DNA from: Notospermus geniculatus
Lineage: Eukaryota > Nemertea > Pilidiophora > Heteronemertea > Lineidae
Length of the DNA: 64,000 nucleotides
Direction of reading: 5' to 3'
Assembly: GCA_002633025.1 (NCBI GenBank)
Contig: NMRB01000111.1
Span: 270,366 to 334,365 of the forward strand
A program made the position numbers and the translations under genes. This document shows positions 58,301-64,000 of this stretch, piece by piece; position 1 is the stretch's first letter, and every line of letters begins with the position of its first letter. The notes below the pieces were generated by a model. The model made no database searches and had not been told where the DNA came from. It saw only the letters and a list, made by a program, of their open reading frames with translations.

Positions 58301-61300
58301 GATGATTCGGATCAGGAGGTCTATTCAGGAGTCCCAAAGATTAGAAACCGACACCAAATTCAGAGACTGGATGTTCCATATGATGAGGAGAGGTACGTTG
58401 ACGTCAGGAGGGTTGAGAACAGTCCTGTGAAACCTACTCGAAGAAGACCAAAAAAACAGTCGGTGAATTCGTTGAGGCAGGACTTGCACTCTGAACCAAT
58501 TGGTAACCAGAGAAACTATCTAAAAGATAGGCTTGTGAACGGTCAGGGACATCAAAAGCTGATACCAGTAGGTTACGATACTCAGTCTGATCTCGATAAT
58601 GACCGAACTCTGTCAGATGATCTGAGGAGCAGAGTTGGTAAGGTTCATAAACGGTACAAAAAATTATCACCAGTTGGACATAACACAAAAGTAGACTTTG
58701 ACAATCGTGTCGAAAGTGCCCATCGACATCAGAGACAAAATCAATTGTATTATTCAGATCTCATTCGAAAACCTAACTATTATCGACCTAATAAACCATT
58801 ACGGCCGATACAGCAAATAAAGCCAAGGAAAACCGTCAGAGTGGTTGTTAATGAAAATCAGGCGGATACTTCTGACCAGGAATCGTTAGCCCTCTCAAGG
58901 CCACCAAAATATCCCAACAGGAGGTCACGAAAACATTCAGAGGACACAAGACAACCACCGATACCACAAAAACTCTTTGATGAATACGGTCATGAGTATA
59001 TTGTCCATCGTACAAAACAGCACGCGTTCAACCCGAGTGATTTGAATGACCACGTTACCTCGACACACAAAGGTCACACTTACGAAAGAAGTCGAACTAT
59101 CCATTCTAGTGATCTGCTGCCATCAGAGCCAGTCCGTGTTGGAAAGGATCACAAGATACCAGCAGCACCTTCTGGAACTTATCTGTTAGATACAGGGAAT
59201 GATAAGATTTATGTAGTGGATGAGTCTTCACATCATTCTAAGGGAACTCGAGAGAAATACGAGAACGCCAGAGCTAATTTTGAGCGAAGACTAAACAAAC
59301 ACATCACTGATCAACATCACAAACCTCGGCACAGGAGGAATACTGATTCTAATTCGTTGCATGATCACAAAAACAGAATGGACGACTACGATCATCACAC
59401 CGAGATCAGCCCCTTCGCCCTCGAGAAACTGAGTGCAAAGAAATTCTTCAAGGACATGGGACGTTTGCCCGACGATCGTGATTCAGGACATCACCGCAGA
59501 CAGGATAGCCATAAGGACTATAATGCGAGGGGCCCAAGGGGCCCTCCTCTTCCACTCCCCAGAAGGTTTTCAGATGATGGTGGACGAGCAACGGCAGGCT
59601 CCGAGGCCTTCTCACGGAGTTACAGCCGGAATACTTACAACGCTCCTGTGGATAAGTCTGAGAGCATTGCAGAAGACACTTACATTGACCCAAAGAAGAA
59701 CCAGATTCATATTTACTCTTATGGGCCTTTGAATATCAATTCAGGAGCTTCTATGCCTAAAGGAGATGTGAATGAATCAGTACCCGAGAACCCAAATGAA
59801 AAGGGTACGAGTACTGACGATGTTAACCAAAAACCTGGCACCGGTCATTTTTTAGCCCAAGGCCAGGGTAGGGACGGTTTTAGATATGTGAATGAGGATT
59901 TGAATTCTAGTGGGTATGGGACGACGGATACACCACAGAATTATCCCACACGCACTGACCTACCCTGGCGGAAAGATAACTCTTCGGCGAGTTCTAGAAG
60001 GAGCATGTATGTGATGAAAACGCCTTCAGTGGATCGTAATCGACCTCCAACGCAGAGGTCTATGATGACCAAGCAGGTCCAGACGGTAAGTTCAGCGACC
60101 AAGGAAATTCAGACGGAACCTGAGAAGTTAGTCGCAGATTCTGAGACGCAGAAATACGCACCGGGCTCGCTCGAGGATATCAAGCAGAAGGTTAGAGAAA
60201 TCTGGCAGGAGTTGGCACCAAAAAAAGTTGAAGAGGAGGAGGCCGAAGAAGACAAGGAGGAATTAGATGAGATGGACATGTATTTTGATCCTGATGAGGA
60301 TGTACAATATGTCATGAGCCTTGTCACTGAAGATGGAGATATCATTGGACCATTCTCGTTTGAGATTGATGATGTTCAGATAGGTTTTGGTAAAATGTTG
60401 TTGGAAAAGCACCCCGAGTTGATGATGGCTTCAGAGAGTGAGGAGAAGAAGGATGGACAGGAAAAGGATGAGAAAGCTGATCAAGAAAAGACAGATGAAA
60501 GCAAAGAAGGTAGTACATGTAGTGATCTTTGCCCTTTTAGCCTGCTTCGGCTCTTTCAGTGGGTTGCTACAATTCCTCTGAAGTTTGTTCCAGTCCTTTT
60601 TGTCGAATTGTCAATTCCAAATGAACTTGATTCATTCTCTATTTATACTGTTTGGCAAGGGCCTGTTTGTAAATAGTGCAACTGCAAATGCATAAAAAAG
60701 CTTTGTTTCGAAGCAGCATCCTAAGGCTGCGTTTACCAGACATCCGGAATGCGGTATACGGGATGCGGAAGCGATATGTTGTATGTGAAAATTACCGCTT
60801 CCGCATTCCGGGTGTCCGGTAAATGCAGCTTAAGGAAAGAACAAAATTTCTGCAGTGTTTATGGTCATGCTGTGTATAAACCAGCCGTAAGCTAGAACAG
60901 TGGCAGGTTGATCTGAGTCACGAAATCCTCATGTTTCCTTTCCTCGGTCAATTTCCATCAAAGAGATGCAATGCAAATCAGTTTCTATTCTTATACTTGT
61001 TGATTGACCATCGCTGTAACTTCATGGTTGCTTAGCTAGGAAACATTGTTTCTTTCTTGCAGTATAGATAAAAATGCGCTTCACAGGAACGCAGCAAACT
61101 CTGAATTGATTCATATAATGAGATCTGGGCTCAAAGAAGTTTGTCGGCCAAGAAGGTGCCATTCATCCAAAAAGATGTGCCAATATGAGGATACTTCTAA
61201 AAGCTTTTAACAGGGCTTTATTATCCAGTTAAAATATCATTTCAGCACTTTCCTGAGCTCGTGTATGGCTTTCAGTTCAAGTCTATAGTTTTCATTGGAG

Positions 61301-64000
61301 TGGAACTGTAAAGTTTACTTTCTAAGGCTTGTTCTATCGATCTAACAATACTGGATTTGCCCTTTGTATCGTGTTTTACTTGATTTACAAAGGGACATTC
61401 TGCACCTAATCCATGTACTTGTTCAAGTTTACCCCCTCATTAGGCCTCATGGAGAGTGTTTGATATACTCTTAATGTCGACCAATATTCTTTGGAAAAAA
61501 GTTCTTTGTAAACGTATGACATGAGGCGATGTCACTTGTCCTGAAAGCAACACAGGTTTGTTGAAAGTCATGTTGGGGGAAACTGGATGTTGCAGTTGAA
61601 AAGCTCGCAGTTGGATCTCGGATTTGGGCTTGCAGTCTGATGTCATCGGCTTACTGCTCGTCTAGATGTACCTGCCAGTCTTCCCCCGGTGCTCTTAGCT
61701 GAATGCCTCGGGTTACCGGAAAGTTTACTTTGAGTAGCTTGTGATGGCCTACTGTACTTACCAGGGCCAATAATGCTATAGCATCGGCCCTGACGGAAAA
61801 ATGAAATACAAAAATGTACAAAACTGGGTCTTCAGAGAAGCAGCATCTGTCGATTGTAGCTACTATCTACTGCAGAATGGCAAATACATCATGCGTGTAG
61901 CCAAAATTCGATTTGATAGATTCTACAATTCTCACTATTGATAAGATGCGGTATTGTCCATTTAGTCTGTTAATTTGAATGGCTCTACTTAATAGATGTT
62001 GCCATGCCAATTTAAGCGACAATGGCATTATGATGTGTTATCAATATCCTGCTTGTCCAGGGGTGAAAAAACTGCAGGTTGTCAAGTGGACAAAGTGACA
62101 ACAGGATCTGGTCATAGCCATCCTATTTTTGAGCTGTTGAACATCCTCTCCTGAAACACCTCTCCCATTGTAGCAAAGTCATGGTTTACATGTATAAAGT
62201 CTTTTGTTCTTCCTTTCCAGGGTTACGTAATCGCATTTCCTCTCCAAACGACATGAACGAATTCTCAAGTCGAAGCCACACCATGTTACAGCTGATGATT
62301 GACAATGAGATCCCTGATCCAGATGATGAGAATCTTTATATCACCAAACATGGCAAACTCACATTTGTTGACTTGGCCGGTGAGTGCAAGTTTGTCTTCA
62401 GAGTCTGTATCGTGGCCTGGATTATATGCTTGTCTTTAGGGCCAGGCAAGCCTGGATTATGCTTGTCTTTAGGGCCAGGCAAGCCTGGATTATGCTTGTC
62501 TTTATGGGCCAGGCAAGCCTAGATTATGCTTGTCTTTTTGGCCAGGCTAGCCTTCATATGCTATTGCTTAGGTTTGCCTTCAGGGAGACAGCTCCCCCAC
62601 TGCAGCAAACTGGAAGGAGCTTATCAGGAGAAGTGTCCCAAGACTCCTGCAAAACTTTACAAGATGTCATGTCTTTGTGATGGCACAAAAGTAGGCTAAT
62701 CATGTCTTTCTGATTGGCACTCAAGTATTCTCTATGACTTCTTTTGCAGGGAGTGAAAAAGCCAAGGACTCAACCATCACTAGTGGTGAATTCTTAGCTG
62801 AAACGAATAATATCAACAAAAGTCTGTTGGTCTTGGGCAACTGTATATCAGCGTTGGCTGACAGTAAGAAGAGAGGTGGTCACATACCCTACCGGGACAG
62901 TAAACTCACCAAACTATTAGCGGACAGTATAGGTGGAAGTGGAGTCACACTCATGGTGAGGATCTGATCACAGAAATGTTACATCGTCACACCTAGGAGT
63001 CCGATAAGTCAAGTGGAACTAGGTGCTCATGATACCCAAACTTTATAGTGAATGATATGTAACGTTACCAGTTCAACTTAAAGCCGCCATATTACTTGGA
63101 TACACTTCCTTGCAATTGTTGGTGTAATAGCTGACATTAATAATCAATCATGAAAGAAACTCCAGACATTTCTATTGACAAAGCTTTTAATTAAAAGATC
63201 GTTGTTGTGGACTTTGTTAAAAGCTGCATCCTAGTCAATGACTGTTTGCAAACAACACTTAACAGAGCCCACTTGACGGAGTGCTGTGGAGAAATTTCCA
63301 ATATCATTTCCAAGTGACAACCTTTTGTACCATATGTAATTGATTACGTCCATTCTTGCCTCCCAGCTCATGAAAAAGCAATAAGGCAGCATGGGGTTTG
63401 TGTAATCAAACGATAATGAAATTCACAGTCATTCAGTGTTCAGCGTTTAGATAGCGCCTGCTGTATCAAACTCAATCCCACACATTTCACGACCTCGGCA
63501 ATTTGAAGCCAGTCACTGCAGGTTTTAGAGTAGTTTAATCCGGAAGATAGAGTAGTGGAATCGGGAAGATAGAAAAATGGATCCAGTTTCATTCTGTCAG
63601 TTTCTTCTTCAAATACACAGGTTGGTTTCCAGCATTTTCTTGAGCGTTGAGTGTTGTGTCGTTCAGCTTTGTGTCCATCCACAAGGAATAAGATACTCTG
63701 GCAGTAATTCAACATGTAATGGACCTATAGCATTGTAGCTAGAGACATGTAAGGTCTCTGGTCACTTTGCCTTCGGACTACGCTCCCCTCGGAGTGAGAG
63801 AGAGAGTGGAGACCAACCAAAGGCATTAAGAGATTTTAACGCATGGTGGTTCAAGTTGGAAGGAGACTTTCTGTATTGAAGTCAATTTCTGTGGTCTCTC
63901 ACCATCATGTCTTCACCAAGTAGCAGGAACGCATCTCATGCCTTCTTTGACTTCTTCTTTTCTTATTTGCAGATTGCGTGTGTGTCTCCCTCAAACCAGA
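48725..64000 (+). CDS. KIF12: kinesin-family motor, KIF12-like, 5' two thirds or less
   Basis: A microtubule motor: it hydrolyses ATP to move along microtubules. Exons: 48,725-49,314 (ATG 48,749); 50,401-50,475; 51,027-51,105; 51,359-51,480; 52,249-52,324; 54,230-54,364; 54,597-54,732; 62,221-62,379; 62,750-62,955; 63,973 onward, cut by the window edge. All ten are in phase and give 527 residues. The first 190 are a disordered S/K/D-rich extension. The motor starts at INVVVRVRPL. P-loop GQTGSGKT is in exon 5, [11 protein letters not shown] in exon 6, switch I NEFSSRSH in exon 8, switch II DLAGSE across exons 8-9, and [17 protein letters not shown] and [13 protein letters not shown] in exon 9. 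[19 protein letters not shown] and the DSLGG-like [11 protein letters not shown] agree best with KIF12 among the kinesins I know. The stalk and tail lie beyond 64,000. The subfamily call is less sure than the family. Confidence 0.93.
50401..50475 (+). CDS. KIF12: kinesin exon 2, enters and leaves phase 2
   Basis: 25 codons: [20 protein letters not shown] then NVVVR, bounded by cccttttcag and AG|GTAAGT. It holds the first motor strand. It is the common acceptor to which any alternative N-terminal exon would have to splice. Confidence 0.9.
50621..50799. mobile_element. MITE in kinesin intron 2
   Basis: taaagcccccgtcacatatcc at the left is mirrored by ggatatgtgacggggctta at the right. 179 bp, non-coding; the 92-codon minus frame across it is spurious. 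Confidence 0.82.
51561..52062 (+). repeat. degenerate tandem repeat in kinesin intron 4, about 50-bp unit
   Basis: Ten or so units like gattgagtaacaagattacaatggtgga followed by accacaacaccatgattgac. Units vary in length through deletions. It occupies most of the intron between exons 4 and 5. Confidence 0.87.
52249..52324 (+). CDS. KIF12: kinesin P-loop exon
   Basis: Reads [20 protein letters not shown] then [14 protein letters not shown] is the nucleotide-binding Walker A motif of the kinesin motor and is fully conserved. Acceptor tgttccag, donor TTG|GTAAGG. Confidence 0.95.
54597..54732 (+). CDS. KIF12: kinesin exon 7, phase 0 in and phase 1 out
   Basis: [20 protein letters not shown] then [20 protein letters not shown] and AVLEE. 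It aligns by eye with the segment of KIF12 after YNEQ and joins smoothly to exon 8 (G-LRNRISS). A 7.5-kb intron follows. Confidence 0.92.
55216..55395 (-). repeat. dispersed repeat copy 2, with poly-G run and N
   Basis: caggggcgtagctagc leads into a run of about 20 G and an n (55,253). The following sequence is an inverted match to 5,932-6,072 (gtagattttcaatttttttc … gccataaaagctacctacgt). So two related units lie here head to head. Confidence 0.65.
57482..60509 (+). CDS. giant open exon, 1,009 codons, unrecognised, inside kinesin intron 7
   Basis: Open from before ATG 57,488 to a TAG at 60,674. I place exon edges at acceptor gtaacacaacag (57,481) and donor GAAG|GTAGTA (60,510), because the sequence is charged and polar up to SKE and then abruptly becomes hydrophobic and cysteine-containing. 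Phases are 0 in and 1 out. It opens [20 protein letters not shown]. The middle is basic and D/S/R/H-rich. A motif recurs near residues 355 and 391 ([15 protein letters not shown] and [15 protein letters not shown]). A glutamate run follows near residue 915, then a probable folded block ([20 protein letters not shown]). No family recognised. It could be a nested gene, the long first exon of an alternative transcript, or an alternative to exon 7. Confidence 0.8.
60721..60834. mobile_element. MITE hairpin in kinesin intron 7
   Basis: ctaaggctgcgtttaccaga with catccggaatgcgg pairs with ccgcattccgggtgtccggt and aaatgcagcttaagg. 114 bp, arms of about 35 bp. It sits 45 bp after the first in-frame stop of the giant open frame. 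Confidence 0.83.
62221..62379 (+). CDS. KIF12: kinesin exon 8 (switch I)
   Basis: Enters and leaves in phase 1. It contains [13 protein letters not shown] (switch I, the family's N-x2-SSRSH) and ends [12 protein letters not shown], the start of switch II. Confidence 0.95.
62415..62552 (+). repeat. tandem repeat, about 32-bp unit, in kinesin intron 8
   Basis: Four units of gcctggattatgcttgtctt plus tagggccaggcaa, starting 36 bp after the exon 8 donor. The first unit has an extra tatat and the last is degenerate. Confidence 0.88.
62750..62955 (+). CDS. KIF12: kinesin exon 9 (switch II and relay region)
   Basis: Reads [40 protein letters not shown] and [19 protein letters not shown]. Enters phase 1, leaves phase 0 at ATG|GTGAGG. 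These are hallmark kinesin motifs. Confidence 0.95.
63973..64000 (+). CDS. KIF12: kinesin exon 10, cut by the window edge
   Basis: After ttcttatttgcag the first codons read IACVSPSNQ, the expected continuation of GVTLM in the motor core (the family's I-x-C-V-S-P). The remainder is outside the window. Confidence 0.93.

Larger units (their letters stand above)
54733..62220 (+). other. kinesin intron 7 (7.5 kb), host of a giant open exon
   Basis: Donor GAAG|GTATGA, acceptor tcctttccag. It contains the dispersed repeat at 55,216, the open exon at 57,482-60,509 and a MITE at 60,721. 54,733-57,480 and 60,835-62,220 show no other coding signal. Confidence 0.85.

Noticed and set aside
59433-59732. 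99-codon frame inside the giant exon
   Set aside because: Alternative-frame shadow of the 1,009-codon exon.
48725-64000. Assignment to another kinesin subfamily
   Set aside because: Other subfamilies share the core motifs, but [13 protein letters not shown] followed by DLL, GFYVE and [18 protein letters not shown] match KIF12 best from memory; stalk and tail outside the window would be decisive.

Overview
The window is a piece of a large, intron-rich animal genome. Genes are split by GT-AG introns. The spaces between exons are full of hairpin MITEs, minisatellites and a tRNA-derived SINE, and four runs of N mark assembly gaps. The palindrome AGGCCTA and the string ACATGTA recur throughout non-coding DNA. 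From that texture, and from the gene content, I infer a marine invertebrate, most likely a deuterostome (echinoderm, hemichordate or lancelet). The species cannot be fixed from this sequence alone.

Layout. (1) 1-12,000: no convincing genes; a 0.7-kb nested palindrome, several terminal-inverted-repeat elements and a minisatellite. (2) 13,139-27,108, minus strand: a five-exon gene for a protein of about 1,140 residues that I do not recognise. It is mostly low-complexity and charged, with short ordered blocks at both ends. Its 3' end has been tandemly duplicated (12,020-12,915 and 12,916-13,796), and exon 3 has an apparent one-base frameshift. (3) 27,420-29,351, plus strand: a complete six-exon phosphatidylinositol synthase gene (CDIPT), head to head with the previous gene across 311 bp. 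(4) 29,352-33,126: probable CDIPT 3' UTR and downstream DNA, present twice on either side of a one-base gap; probably two haplotypes joined end to end. (5) 33,700-43,100: four short candidate exons on the plus strand, all leaving phase 2, mixed with a four-unit 0.67-0.69-kb tandem array (37,482-40,649) and other repeats. (6) 48,725-64,000, plus strand: the first ten exons of a KIF12-like kinesin, running off the right edge. The 7.5-kb intron 7 of this gene holds a 1,009-codon open exon (57,482-60,509) of unknown identity.

CDIPT makes phosphatidylinositol in the ER, and the kinesin is a microtubule motor; nothing here links them functionally. The most interesting reading is that the kinesin has several alternative N-terminal exons spread over 15 kb (all end in phase 2, and the first exon with an acceptor compatible with the motor takes phase 2). 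It may also have a giant exon inside the motor region whose phases equal those of motor exon 7. Both are predictions that RNA data could settle.
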